Assembly (NCBI GenBank): GCA_016704655.1
Contig: JADIZR010000003.1
Span: forward strand, 62,001-126,000
Length of the DNA: 64,000 nt
Reading direction: 5' to 3'
Source: Pseudomonadota bacterium
Lineage (GTDB): Bacteria > Pseudomonadota > Gammaproteobacteria > Steroidobacterales > Steroidobacteraceae
The position numbers were made by a program, and so were the translations under genes. The notes beneath the pieces are model-generated. The model was not told the DNA's origin. It saw nothing but the letters and a program-made list of their open reading frames with translations, and did no database searches. The stretch's first letter is position 1, and each line of letters begins with the position of its first letter. Shown piece after piece: positions 43,200 to 52,432 of the stretch.

Positions 43200-44759
43200 C
43201 GTCGTGAAGCGCAGGTGCCGTGTCGCCAGGTGGCCGAGCGGACTGACCGCGACCCCCTCGACGTCCGGCTTGGCGAGCAGTTTCGAGACCCGGTGAAATA
43301 CGGGGATGACCGGCGAGTCCGCGAGGAGCAACCGTTCGGCCAGAACCATGGACGCCGTACGCTGCGCGGCGTCCCGCGCAAGGCGCGATTCCGCCAGCAG
43401 CGCGTCGTAGCGGGCGCTCCTGTATCCCGGAACATTCTGCGCGTGTCCGGATTCGAACAGGGCGAGGAACGCTTCGGCGTCGATGAAGTCGGCGGACCAG
43501 CCGAACCGGAGCAGGTCGCAGCCACCCGGGTTCTCGCGCAGCGCGAGGTACGCCTTCCACTCCATCTCGAGCACTTCCACCTCGACATCGAGCGCCGCGC
43601 GCCATTGGTCGGCCAAGGCGATTGCAGTGCGCCGGTGATTGGCGCTTGCATCCGTGCACAGCAGCAGACGATCGGGCGCGGCATGGCGTCCTCGTGCTGC
43701 GTGCCACAGCCGCCGCGCCTCCTCGATGCGCTCGACGCCGGGAAGCGCGGCCCACGTGAACTGCGCGGGCGTATAGCCGGGAACGCCTGCGGGAACCCAA
43801 CCGTAGGCGGGTTGCTCGTCCGCGCCGGTCACTTGCCGGGTGATCTGCCCGCGATCGACTGCCATAGATAGCGCCACGCGCGCATCCCGGTCACGCATGC
43901 GCGCAAGGTTGAACGCGAAGCCATACGTGCTCAGGTACGGTGCAATGTGCAGTTCACCGGGAAGGTTCTGCTGCAGCCAGCTGACCTGCGTGTTCGGCAC
44001 TTCACTCGTGACGTCGAGCTCGCCCGAGCGGTAGAGGTTTAGTTCGGTGTTGAGGTCCTCGAGTGTCAGGTAGGTCACGCGTTCAATCGCCACCGCACCC
44101 GCGGAGTGATAGTGGGGATTGCGCTCAAGTTCGATCTTCTCGCCAGGACGACGCCGGAGCAGCCGGTAAGGGCCGTTGCCGATGATTGATGCCCCAGCGC
44201 TGGTCGCGAGGTGCTGCGGTGCAGCGACGGGTAGCGCCAGCACGGCAGGAAGGTAGGGCACAGCACGAGTCACTTCGAGCACGACGGTCCGGGAATCAGT
44301 TGCGCGGGTGTATGTGACCTCGTGCAGTAGCGCGGAATAGGGCGCCTGCGACCCCTCGACCCTCGCTGCATCCAGGCCGGCGACGAACTGCGCGGCGGTC
44401 AGCGGAGTACCGTCCGACCAGCGCAGGTTCTCACGCAACCTGAAGGTCCAGGTGCGGCCGTCTTCCGACACGCTCCACGATTGCGCCGCTCCGGGGATGA
44501 TGTTGCCGTCAGCGGCTTCGGCTGTCAGGCCCTCGTAGAGATCCTGCAAGAGCGCCAGCGCGGCGTTGTCTTCGGCCAGACGGGGGTCCAGAGTTGCGGG
44601 TTCGCCACCCAAAGCGCGGGTCAGGGCCCGGTTCGATATCGTTGCCACTGCCAGCGACGCATCCGGAGGGGATGAACCCTGATCCGATCCGCAAGAGGCG
44701 ATCGCCAGCAACGCCAGTGCTGCGGAGCATCGTGCGTAGCATCGTAAGAGGGCTGTCAA
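43191..44759 (-). CDS. Peptide ABC transporter substrate-binding lipoprotein (OppA/DppA family)
   Basis: A 522-residue periplasmic solute-binding protein of family 5. The lipobox is AALALLAIASCGSD. It then shows GGEPATLDPRLAEDNAALAL, LQDLYEGLTAEAADG, TFRLRENLRWSDGTPLTAAQ, NGPYRLLRRRPGEKIELERN and SADFIDAEAFLALFES, all typical. The start is probably the TTG at 44759, behind AGGAAA at a spacing of 7; the frame stays open further but lacks a signal-like sequence. No permease or ATPase gene is next to it, so it is an orphan and may feed a transporter encoded elsewhere or have a murein-peptide or signalling role. Confidence 0.9.
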   Translation of the reverse strand: MTALLRCYARCSAALALLAIASCGSDQGSSPPDASLAVATISNRALTRALGGEPATLDPRLAEDNAALALLQDLYEGLTAEAADGNIIPGAAQSWSVSEDGRTWTFRLRENLRWSDGTPLTAAQFVAGLDAARVEGSQAPYSALLHEVTYTRATDSRTVVLEVTRAVPYLPAVLALPVAAPQHLATSAGASIIGNGPYRLLRRRPGEKIELERNPHYHSAGAVAIERVTYLTLEDLNTELNLYRSGELDVTSEVPNTQVSWLQQNLPGELHIAPYLSTYGFAFNLARMRDRDARVALSMAVDRGQITRQVTGADEQPAYGWVPAGVPGYTPAQFTWAALPGVERIEEARRLWHAARGRHAAPDRLLLCTDASANHRRTAIALADQWRAALDVEVEVLEMEWKAYLALRENPGGCDLLRFGWSADFIDAEAFLALFESGHAQNVPGYRSARYDALLAESRLARDAAQRTASMVLAERLLLADSPVIPVFHRVSKLLAKPDVEGVAVSPLGHLATRHLRFTTKK

Positions 44760-44857
44760 CGAATTTCCTGTCTGCAGTGATGTGGATTCCGAGGCGTATG
44801 GTCGCCGTAAATCAGGCGCATGACAAAAAGGGAGTCGGGTAAGGGGCGAACGGCGTT

Positions 44858-44887
44858 TTGACAGAACCCGGCAGGCCGGGCGACTAT
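44858..44887 (+). promoter_or_regulatory. Possible promoter for the TIR-TPR gene
   Basis: A full consensus -35 (TTGACA, 44858-44863) lies 55 bases before the TIR-TPR start codon, with weak -10 candidates around GACTAT/TATCCT (44882-44890). Spacing of 18 bases to GACTAT is acceptable. Confidence 0.35.
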
Positions 44888-44917
44888 CCTGCACGCTGTA
44901 CGTCTGGAGCGCGACGA

Positions 44918-46951
44918 ATGGATTTCGAATTCAAGTACCGCGCTTTCATCAGCTACAGCCACAGCGACGAACACTGGGCCAAGTGGCTGCACAAGTCGCT
45001 CGAGACCTACCGCGTGCCGAAGCATCTCATCGGCACGAAGACAGCGTATGGTCCCGTTCCCGAGCGATTCGCGCCGGTGTTCCGCGACCGCGACGAACTT
45101 GCGACGGCCACGAATCTCGGAGAGACCCTGACTCGAGCGCTGGAGCAGTCCGCGTTTCAGGTAGTCATCTGTTCGCCGGCCGCCGCAAAGTCGCGCTGGG
45201 TGAACGAGGAAATCCTCGCCTTCAAGCGCCTGGGCCGCGAGCATCGGATTTTCTGCCTGATCGTGGCCGGCGAGCCGGGCGCTTCCGCGGCGGCTGCCAC
45301 TGCCGACCAGGAGTGTTTCCCCAACGCGTTGATCTACAAGATGGGAGAGAACGGGCAGCTCTCCGAGACTCGCGGTGAGCCGATCGCCGCCGACGCCCGG
45401 CCAAAAAAAGACAGCAAGCAGGACGTCCGGCTGAAGCTCGTCGCCGGGATGCTCGGCGTTGGCCTGGACGAATTGAAGCAGCGCGAGGCCCACCGGCGGC
45501 ATCGACGCATGGTGGCGCTGGTCACGGCGTCCGTCGTCGGCATGACGATCACGTCGGGCCTGGCCGCCGCTGCCTGGATCGCCCGCAACCAGGCCGAGCG
45601 CGAGCGTGTCCGCGCGGAGACCGAAGCCGAAACCGCCCGGCAGACCACGAACTTTCTCGTCGGCCTGTTCGCCGTCTCCGACCCGAACGAGGCACGCGGC
45701 AACTCCATCACCGCGCGCGAGATCCTCGACAAGGGCTCGCAGCGCATCAAGTCGGAACTGGTCACGCAGCCGGCGATCCAGGCCACGCTGATGGAGACCA
45801 TGGGGACGGTGTACACGAGCCTGGCGCTTTACCCTCCGGCTGCGTCGCTGCTCGACAGCTCACTGCAGAAGCGACTCGAACTTTACGGTGCGGACAGCCT
45901 CGAGGTGGCGCAATCGGCAGAAAAGCTCGGCGGGGTGCTGACGCTGACGGCGGAGTATGACAAGGCGGAGTTGATGTACCGCAAGGCGCTGGACCTGCGA
46001 CAGAAGCAGCTCGGACCCGAGCACGTCGACATTGCGCGCAGCCAGTACCAGCTGGCCGATCTCCTCTTCCGCAAGGGCGAGAACGAGGCCGCGGACCCGT
46101 TGTTTCGGCAGGCGCTGGCGATGCGGCGCAAGCTGATTGGCAGCAACACCATCGAGGTGGCCAAGAGCCTCGAAGGCCTGGCGATGAACCTCTACAACCA
46201 GGGCAAATATGACGAAGCCCTGCCGACGATGCGCCTGGCTGTTGAGTTGCAGAGGGGACTGCACAAGGAGCCGCACACGGACCTGGCCGAGGCGCTGAGC
46301 AATCTCGGCGTGGTGCTGAGCGACATGGGCGAGTATCGCGAGTCCGAGACGCTGTACCGGGAAGCGTTGCAGATGAAACGTGTCCTGCTGGGCGATACGC
46401 ACCCGGAAATCGCACTGGGCCTCAATAACATCGCGTACGCATTGACCGACCAGAAGAAATACGACGAAGCGGCGTCGATGTACCGCCAGGCCATCGCCAT
46501 GCAGCACAAGCTGCTCGGTGACGATCACCCGGACATTGCTGCCGCGCTGAACAACCTGGCATTCGTGCTGCACGACAAGGGCGATGCCGAGGGTGCCCGC
46601 AGGATGATGCAGCAATCGCTCGACATGTACCGGCGCACGGTCGGGTCCGAGCATCCGTCCATTGCCCGCGGCATGGGCAACCAGGCGATGTGGCTGATGC
46701 AAGCTGGTGATTACGTGTCGGCCGAGCCTCTGCTGCTCGAGGCGCTGCAGATGCGCAGAAAGCTGCTCGGCAATGAACACACGGACGTCGCCGGTACGCT
46801 GACGCTGCTCGCCAGTCTGCTGGTCGAGACCGGGCGTTTCGAGGAGGCGCGGTCAGCCGCGGCGGAAGCCCGGGCGATTTGCCTGCCGGCACTGGGGCGG
46901 CCCACTGGCGCACGGCGGCCGCCACCAGTACCGAAGGGGCAGCACTGGTAG
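44918..46951 (+). CDS. TIR-domain protein with transmembrane segment and TPR repeats
   Basis: A 677-residue protein. Residues ~5-140 are a TIR_2-type domain: FKYRAFISYSHSDEHWAKWL, RFAPVFRDRDELATATNLGE, VVICSPAAAKSRWVNEEILA. One membrane segment follows near residue 200 (MVALVTASVVGMTITSGLAA) and then about eight kinesin-light-chain-like TPRs (for example YRKALDLRQKQLGPEHVDIA, YRQAIAMQHKLLGDDHPDIA). The TIR likely faces the cytoplasm. TIR domains can degrade NAD or make cyclic-ADP-ribose-type signals, often in antiphage defence, but non-defence bacterial TIR-TPR proteins also occur. The Glu in SRWVNEEIL is in the region of the catalytic Glu. Start at ATG 44918 with GGAG 10 bases before. Confidence 0.9.
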   Translation: MDFEFKYRAFISYSHSDEHWAKWLHKSLETYRVPKHLIGTKTAYGPVPERFAPVFRDRDELATATNLGETLTRALEQSAFQVVICSPAAAKSRWVNEEILAFKRLGREHRIFCLIVAGEPGASAAAATADQECFPNALIYKMGENGQLSETRGEPIAADARPKKDSKQDVRLKLVAGMLGVGLDELKQREAHRRHRRMVALVTASVVGMTITSGLAAAAWIARNQAERERVRAETEAETARQTTNFLVGLFAVSDPNEARGNSITAREILDKGSQRIKSELVTQPAIQATLMETMGTVYTSLALYPPAASLLDSSLQKRLELYGADSLEVAQSAEKLGGVLTLTAEYDKAELMYRKALDLRQKQLGPEHVDIARSQYQLADLLFRKGENEAADPLFRQALAMRRKLIGSNTIEVAKSLEGLAMNLYNQGKYDEALPTMRLAVELQRGLHKEPHTDLAEALSNLGVVLSDMGEYRESETLYREALQMKRVLLGDTHPEIALGLNNIAYALTDQKKYDEAASMYRQAIAMQHKLLGDDHPDIAAALNNLAFVLHDKGDAEGARRMMQQSLDMYRRTVGSEHPSIARGMGNQAMWLMQAGDYVSAEPLLLEALQMRRKLLGNEHTDVAGTLTLLASLLVETGRFEEARSAAAEARAICLPALGRPTGARRPPPVPKGQHW

Positions 46952-47397
46952 GTCTGGGGCAACCGCGCAGGGCGCCAGGTTGTTGATTGAGGGGTTGGCC
47001 GCACTGCGTGCCGATGCAGGAGCGTTGCCGTTTTTTGTGGACAACGCAGCCCGATGGGTCGGGGAGTACCACCGCAAGCGGAGCGGTGAGCAGGCGGCGC
47101 CAAATCAAACCGCCATGCTGCAGGGCAATAAAAACCGTTAGGAATCCGGCGTCACGCCGGACGACTTGCCGACAACCGCGGGGCGTCTGGCCTTTTCGGT
47201 TGACATAATCCGCCGGGCCTGATAGCGACCATACTTGCAATTGATTTGTGATACGTTTCACAAATCAACCACGCTTGCTTCGGGGCTGGCCTTGCGGCGC
47301 AGCCGGCAAGCCGAGCCGAAGGGTCGCCTTTCGACTCATCGCAAGAAAAAAATCACCGCAACGGTCCCTGGCCTTGCGCGCACGCAGGAGTAGAAAA
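46952..47397. other. Intergenic region ahead of the lectin-like gene
   Basis: About 450 bases without a convincing gene. It contains a small hairpin (TCCGGCG-TCA-CGCCGGA near 47145-47165), a consensus -35 box TTGACA (47200-47205) with only weak -10 partners, and the CRP-like palindrome listed separately. Confidence 0.7.
47241..47268. promoter_or_regulatory. Perfect 28-bp palindrome matching the CRP/Clp-type operator
   Basis: TTGATTTGTGA and TCACAAATCAA are perfect 11-bp arms around TACGTT. The core TGTGA-N6-TCACA is exactly the CRP-family consensus. It sits 130-157 bases upstream of the GTG start of the lectin-like gene and just downstream of the TTGACA box. A CRP or Clp-like regulator sensing cAMP or cyclic di-GMP is the likely ligand-responsive binder; FNR-type sites differ (TTGAT-N4-ATCAA). 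Confidence 0.75.
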
Positions 47398-48903
47398 GTG
47401 AACAAGGGAATCGGTTTGTTTGTCGGAATGACCGCGTTGTTTGCGATGGGGTCGGTGCACGCCGCGTGCCCTGGCACCCAGGTGATGGTGTACACGGACA
47501 TCAATGACGCGACCGGACATGTTTTCGAAGTCTACAAGGCGAGCGGAATTTCCTGGGTCGACGCGGCGGATTGCGCCGACAACATCAGTGTCGGCGGCGC
47601 CACGGGGCACCTCGCGACCATCACGTCGTTCAGCGAAAATCAGTGGGTGGTTGATCAATTGCTGATCCCTGCGCTGACTGCGGATCCGGCTCTGCAAAGC
47701 CAGGTCTGGGTGGGTGGGTACCAGGATTCGGTCGTGAATGAACCGGCCGGCGGGTGGCGCTGGGCAAATAGCGAAGGGCCTTTTTCCGGCTCAAACGGCA
47801 ATCCGGACTACACCAATTGGGCCGATAACGAGCCAAACAATAATGGCGGTGGCGAGGACCATCTGACGGTCGGTCGGTACGCTGACGATCTCCATGCTTG
47901 GAACGACGAGGGATCCGCTCCGGGCACGATAGGTGGCTTCATCGTCGAGTATGACGTCCCGCGTGCGGCGGCTTGCACCGGGCTCGATTGCCAGACCATC
48001 GACGGTCAGACGCTGGTATTCCCGACGGGATCATTCACATCGACGGACACGATCAAGTTCACGGCCTACGAGTTCACGGATCCGCGCGTCGACCTCGACG
48101 GAAAGTGCAGGTTAAGCCCGGGGCCGCTGACGTTGTTCACGGATGTCGCTGCATTCGGGTCCGATGCGCAGCTGAGGATTCCGGCGTATTTGTGCGGTTC
48201 GCCCAAGTTTGTCGTTGTCAAGGTGGACTCCGAGGATCTCTCGATCTTGAAGGGTGCTGTACTCGTCGAGAACAAGACGGACACGGTACTGCCCGACAAC
48301 GCCTACAAGTGCTTTGCCCCGATCCTCGGCAACCTGGCGGTGAATACGGATTACGCCCCTGACCCGCAGTTCCAGGACGTGGTCGTGTGGCAATCGACGA
48401 ACCCCGCCAACATGCTTGAAAACGCTACAACGGGGCCGTCCGAATATGTTGGCGCGGCGACCGAAGCCACGAACGGTTGCGGCAGTACCGTTGCGAAGGT
48501 CCGGGGTGCTTCCTACTTTGTGGTCGGCATGCACATCGATTTCAGAGCTGCTGCATACGACTACGCAAACGACCCGCAGCAGAACTACGAGCAGTTCGTC
48601 AAGTTGACCCGCTACAAGCTCACGCTGCTGCGAAAGTCGATTGCGAATGCAAGGTTGGTAGGATCCCTGCGACCCGTTGTGTCCACGGCGATGGATGCAT
48701 TGATCGCGCTCGCGATCTATCGGCTCGACCAGGGCAATCCTGCAGGGGCGTTGATCCACGTAAGGCAGTTCCTCTGGCTCGTCAATGCGGCCAGATACAC
48801 GGTGATCGCTGATCAAAACTACAACGGCGATCACCTGATGCGCGGCGAAAACATTGCGTTCACGCTGCGGGTCAAGGTCATTCCCTACAAGCCAGTACCT
48901 TAA
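47398..48903 (+). CDS. Secreted protein with N-terminal C-type-lectin-like domain
   Basis: A 501-residue exported protein. The GTG at 47398 follows AGGAG by 7 bases and opens a signal peptide (GIGLFVGMTALFAMGSVHA). Residues ~25-180 form a C-type-lectin-like domain: GHLATITSFSENQWVV, VWVGGYQDSV, GWRWANSEGPF, NWADNEPNNNGGGEDH (EPN-type calcium site), DLHAWNDEG. The remaining ~320 residues are beta-rich, with several Cys, and end in a helical part (SLRPVVSTAMDALIALAIYR), which I do not recognise. No membrane anchor or PEP-CTERM motif is seen at the end. Preceded by a CRP-like operator, so probably catabolite- or signal-controlled. Confidence 0.88.
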   Translation: MNKGIGLFVGMTALFAMGSVHAACPGTQVMVYTDINDATGHVFEVYKASGISWVDAADCADNISVGGATGHLATITSFSENQWVVDQLLIPALTADPALQSQVWVGGYQDSVVNEPAGGWRWANSEGPFSGSNGNPDYTNWADNEPNNNGGGEDHLTVGRYADDLHAWNDEGSAPGTIGGFIVEYDVPRAAACTGLDCQTIDGQTLVFPTGSFTSTDTIKFTAYEFTDPRVDLDGKCRLSPGPLTLFTDVAAFGSDAQLRIPAYLCGSPKFVVVKVDSEDLSILKGAVLVENKTDTVLPDNAYKCFAPILGNLAVNTDYAPDPQFQDVVVWQSTNPANMLENATTGPSEYVGAATEATNGCGSTVAKVRGASYFVVGMHIDFRAAAYDYANDPQQNYEQFVKLTRYKLTLLRKSIANARLVGSLRPVVSTAMDALIALAIYRLDQGNPAGALIHVRQFLWLVNAARYTVIADQNYNGDHLMRGENIAFTLRVKVIPYKPVP

Positions 48904-48914
48904 ACTGCGGCCGG

Positions 48915-48946
48915 ACAAAGCCCGTGGCTCGCAGCACGGGCTTTGT
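48915..48946 (+). terminator. Terminator-like hairpin after the lectin-like gene
   Basis: ACAAAGCCCGTG (48915-48926) and CACGGGCTTTGT (48935-48946) form a perfect 12-bp stem with an 8-base loop. The T-rich part is within the stem end, so it could act in both directions, but there is no long U-tract. Confidence 0.65.
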
Positions 48947-48967
48947 TCCTGAAGGCACCTGCCCGGC

Positions 48968-50173
48968 ATGGGCAAACGCGTGACCGGCCGCCGCATCGAC
49001 AAGCGCCTGTACGGCGCCATGTTCCTGATGGCCACCAGCGCCATCGGTCCGGGGTTCATTACCCAGACGACTCAATTTACGGCGCAGCTCGGCGCGGCCT
49101 TCGCCTTTGCGATCCTGGTCTCGATCTTCATCGACGTCGCGCTGCAGTTGAACGTCTGGCGCGTGATCGGCGTGTCGGGATTGCGGGCGCAGGAACTCGG
49201 CAACCATGTCGCTCCGGGTCTCGGACATGTGCTCACGTTCTTTGTGGTGCTGGGCGGCTTCGTCTTCAACGTCGGCAATGTCGCGGGTGCCGGGCTCGGG
49301 CTCGAGGCGCTGCTGGGGTTCGACCCGAAGTGGGGCGGGGCGGTCTCGGCCTTGCTGGCGATTGCAGTCTTTCTGTCGCGTCGAGCCGGGGTCGCGATGG
49401 ACCGGATCGTCGTCGTGCTCGGCTTCGTTATGATCGCGATGACGGCGTACGTTGCCTTCGTCTCACATCCTCCGGTCGGCGCCGCGCTGCGCAACGCCGT
49501 GCTGCCCGAACGCGTCGACTTCCTCGCGATCATGACGCTCGTTGGCGGCACGGTCGGAGGCTACATCACCTATGCCGGCGCGCATCGGCTGCTCGACGCC
49601 GGTGTGTGCGGTCCGGACCGTGTGGCCGAGATTTCCAGGGCTTCCGTCATCGGCGTGCTGGTGACCGGCCTGATGCGTGTCCTGTTGTTTCTTGCAGTGC
49701 TCGGCGTCGTTGCGGCGGGCGTGCGGCTGGATCCGTCCAACCCGGCCGCGTCTGCCTTCGAGGCAGCGGCTGGTGGCGCCGGCAGGCGCGTGTTCGGCAT
49801 GATCCTGTGGGCTGCGGCGATTACCTCGGTCATCGGTGCGTCCTACACGTCGGTGTCGTTCCTCGTCGGCGCGTCGGAGCGCTTGGCCCGACGCCGGAAC
49901 CTGCTGGTGGTGGCATTCGTCGGCCTGTCGGCGACGGTGTATCTCGTGGCGGGTGCGGCACCCGTGCCACTGCTGGTGTTCGCAGGCGCTTTCAATGGCC
50001 TGATCCTGCCGATTGGCATTGCCGTCCTGTTGTGGGTGGCGGCCCGTCGGCCCGATGTCATGGGCGGCTACGACTATCCGCGTTACCTGGCGGTGCTGGG
50101 TCTGATGGCGTGGCTGGTTACCCTCTATCTGGGCTGGGAATCACTGGGCAGGCTTGCGACGATTTTCCGTTAG
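48968..50173 (+). CDS. NRAMP-family transporter
   Basis: A 401-residue inner-membrane protein with about eleven helices. The opening SAIGPGFITQTTQFTAQLGA matches the first NRAMP helix region, but the canonical metal-binding DPGN is replaced by GPGF, and the canonical MPH of helix 6 is not evident (AITSVIGASYTSVSFL is found in the corresponding zone). It is therefore more like the divergent NRAMP-related branch than MntH, and the substrate may not be Mn2+. ATG at 48968, 21 bases after the hairpin. Confidence 0.8.
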   Translation: MGKRVTGRRIDKRLYGAMFLMATSAIGPGFITQTTQFTAQLGAAFAFAILVSIFIDVALQLNVWRVIGVSGLRAQELGNHVAPGLGHVLTFFVVLGGFVFNVGNVAGAGLGLEALLGFDPKWGGAVSALLAIAVFLSRRAGVAMDRIVVVLGFVMIAMTAYVAFVSHPPVGAALRNAVLPERVDFLAIMTLVGGTVGGYITYAGAHRLLDAGVCGPDRVAEISRASVIGVLVTGLMRVLLFLAVLGVVAAGVRLDPSNPAASAFEAAAGGAGRRVFGMILWAAAITSVIGASYTSVSFLVGASERLARRRNLLVVAFVGLSATVYLVAGAAPVPLLVFAGAFNGLILPIGIAVLLWVAARRPDVMGGYDYPRYLAVLGLMAWLVTLYLGWESLGRLATIFR

Positions 50174-50256
50174 CGTCGACAGAAAATATGTCAGCGTCGT
50201 CCCGCAGCCGCAACAATGGACGCGCGATCCCCGGTGGATGGGTATCATCCCCGCGC

Positions 50257-51883
50257 ATGGCGACCGCACCCGAGTACGCAGCGCCCGCTGAGACTCCCTT
50301 CACCGCCGGTCCGGACCGCCGGACGGGCGCGCGCAGCTACGCCGTTCCTTTCATCGTGGCCGTGACGGGCCATCGCGACCTCGTTGCCGACGAAATCCCG
50401 GTCATACGGTCCCGCGTACGCGACTGCCTGTTCAGCCTGCGCTACGAGTACCCCAGCCGCATCATCGTCGTGATGTCCTCGCTGGCCGACGGCGCGGACC
50501 GACTGGTGGCGGAAGAGGCGCTCAAGCTCGGCATGCCGCTCAGCGTCGTCCTGCCGATGCCGCGCGCGCTGTACGAACAGGATTTCATGGCCGAGTCCCG
50601 CCGCGAATTCGCCGCATTCTGTGACGGCGGCGACGATCCAGTTCCATCACCACGACGTGATGGCCGGCTACACTCCGCGCGTGACCTCGAGCAAGCTCAA
50701 CCTGACCGAGGACGAGAGCGACCTCGTTTATCACATCGTCTGTTCGCGCGATCGACCCGACGGCGAGCCCGCGCCGGGACTCAAGCCTTTCGACACGGCA
50801 TGGTTCACGACGGACGAGGAAAATCCACGGACCGACAAGATTTCGGCGCGGCACCGCAAGGTGTTCGAGTACACCAACGAGTTCAGCCGCGAAGCGCAGA
50901 ACCACGCCGCCGCGATCGACAAGGAACGCTACTCGCTGCTCAGTGCTGAGCAGGTGGCCACGCTGCCGGGCGGCCTCTGGGACATCAACCAGGCGTTCTG
51001 CGCGGCCGACTGGCTGGCTATCCATTATCAGAAGAAGGTCGTGAAGACGCTGCAGGGGGGGCACGTGGCGGCCTTTCTGACCGCCGTGGGCTACCTGACG
51101 TACACCGACCTGCTGTCCACGCCGATGATGATCGGCGGCATCATCTCACTGATGCTGTTCGCCGTTCTGAACAACGCGCTGGCCGTGCGCGGCAGCTGGC
51201 AACGCAAGTACCTGGACTACCGTACGCTGGCGGAAGGCCTGCGGGTTCAGTTCTACTGGGCCGCCGCCGGCGTCACCAGCGGCAGCGTTTCAAAATACGC
51301 GCACGACAACTTCCTGCAGATGCAGGACACAGAACTCGGCTGGATCCGCAACGTCATGCGCGTCGCCGGCATGGAGTGCGACGTGGCGCCAAACCTCGAG
51401 CCGCAGGGGGTGCAGTTCGCGGTGCAGGAGTGGATCGGCGACGACAAGTCCGGCCAGCTCGGTTATTACCGCAAGAAGTCCGCCCAGCGCATCGTCGAGC
51501 ACGACTCCACGTTGCGCATCGGGCGGCTCGGGATCTGGACCACGATCATCGCGCTCACGACATTGCTGTTCGTTGGTTCGGCGCTATCGGACGAAGTGCG
51601 GACCCCGGTCGTCTACCTGATGGGCATCGTCATGCTGATGGTGGGCGTGCGGCAGTCGTACGCGAAAACCACGGCCGAGGCCGAACTGATCAAGCAGTAC
51701 GAGTTCATGTACCGCATCTTCCGCAACGCGCGCCGGCGCATCGGTGGCGCCGACAACGACGCCGACAGGCGCCGTATCCTCAAGGTCCTCGGAGACGCCG
51801 CCCTCGAGGAACACGCGGAGTGGATCCTGATCCACCGTGAGCGGTCGATCGACGAGAAGGAGGGGATCAAGCTCGGCGGATGA
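50257..51883 (+). CDS. SLOG-domain protein with SLATT-like transmembrane region, frameshifted
   Basis: The N-terminal ~120 residues (from ATG 50257) contain a SLOG-type Rossmann domain: PFIVAVTGHRDLVADE, SSLADGADRLVAEEALKLGM. Near 50610-50635 the coding frame shifts by one. The rest (421 codons from 50621) has an acidic middle and four predicted helices in two pairs (HVAAFLTAVGYLTYT / MMIGGIISLMLFAVLNNALA and LGIWTTIIALTTLLFVGSAL / YLMGIVMLMVGVRQ), with YRTLAEGLRVQFYWAAAGV between them as in SLATT/DUF4231-type effectors. SLOG binds nucleotide-derived ligands; the membrane part would be the effector. One indel would yield a protein of about 540 residues. Confidence 0.82.
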
Positions 51884-52432
51884 TCAGTTGCGCTGGGCAA
51901 TGGTCGTCCTGCCACTCCCACCATGCGCCGCACGCTGTCCGCAGTGTTCGTCGTGCTGCATCGCATTTCCCGCAGTCGTGCGCGAAGCTCATCGAGCTCG
52001 AGATCCGTAAGTTCGTCCACCTTCTCGTAGAGCGCGTTCAGCGAGGATCGCTCGTAGGCGGCCTCCACGCACGTGCGACGCATAGTCGTAGCCTTCATTC
52101 GCGGATCTGGCAGCGGAGAAACAGGGCAGGGCGAGCTTGCGGAACAGGTCCGACTGCACGGATCTTGCGCCGCACATTCGACTCACACCGAAACTCGCGC
52201 ATTCAAAGCATGGCGTGAGAAAAATCGTCTATCTATCAATAAGTTAAGTTTTACACTTAATGTGGATCGCCTCGCAGTTATCCGTGCACGAGCGTTGCAG
52301 AAACTGTGATGGAGGTCCGCAGCCGATCATCGCGTGACGGCTAGCATCTGTGTCTCATGAGGGTCCGGCAAGGCATCGATCCGCTTCGAGTCCGGTGGGG
52401 CTGGAAGGCCGGCCCATAGGAACCAGGCGAAC
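51884..52432. other. Gap before the glycan cluster
   Basis: About 550 bases with no firm gene. A minus-strand ORF opening near 52083 (MRRTCVEAAYERSSLNALYE, then an amphipathic helix) could be a small protein, but its C-terminus would be antisense to the SLOG gene. An AT-rich island at 52215-52275 holds a 6-bp inverted repeat (TTAAGT-N5-ACTTAA, 52244-52260) and may contain the promoter for the genes downstream. Confidence 0.55.

Noticed and set aside
48943..50949. A 668-codon plus-strand frame spanning the NRAMP-like and SLOG genes
   Set aside because: Before 50257 the frame is an Arg/Gly-rich shadow of the transporter gene; only its SLOG part is real.
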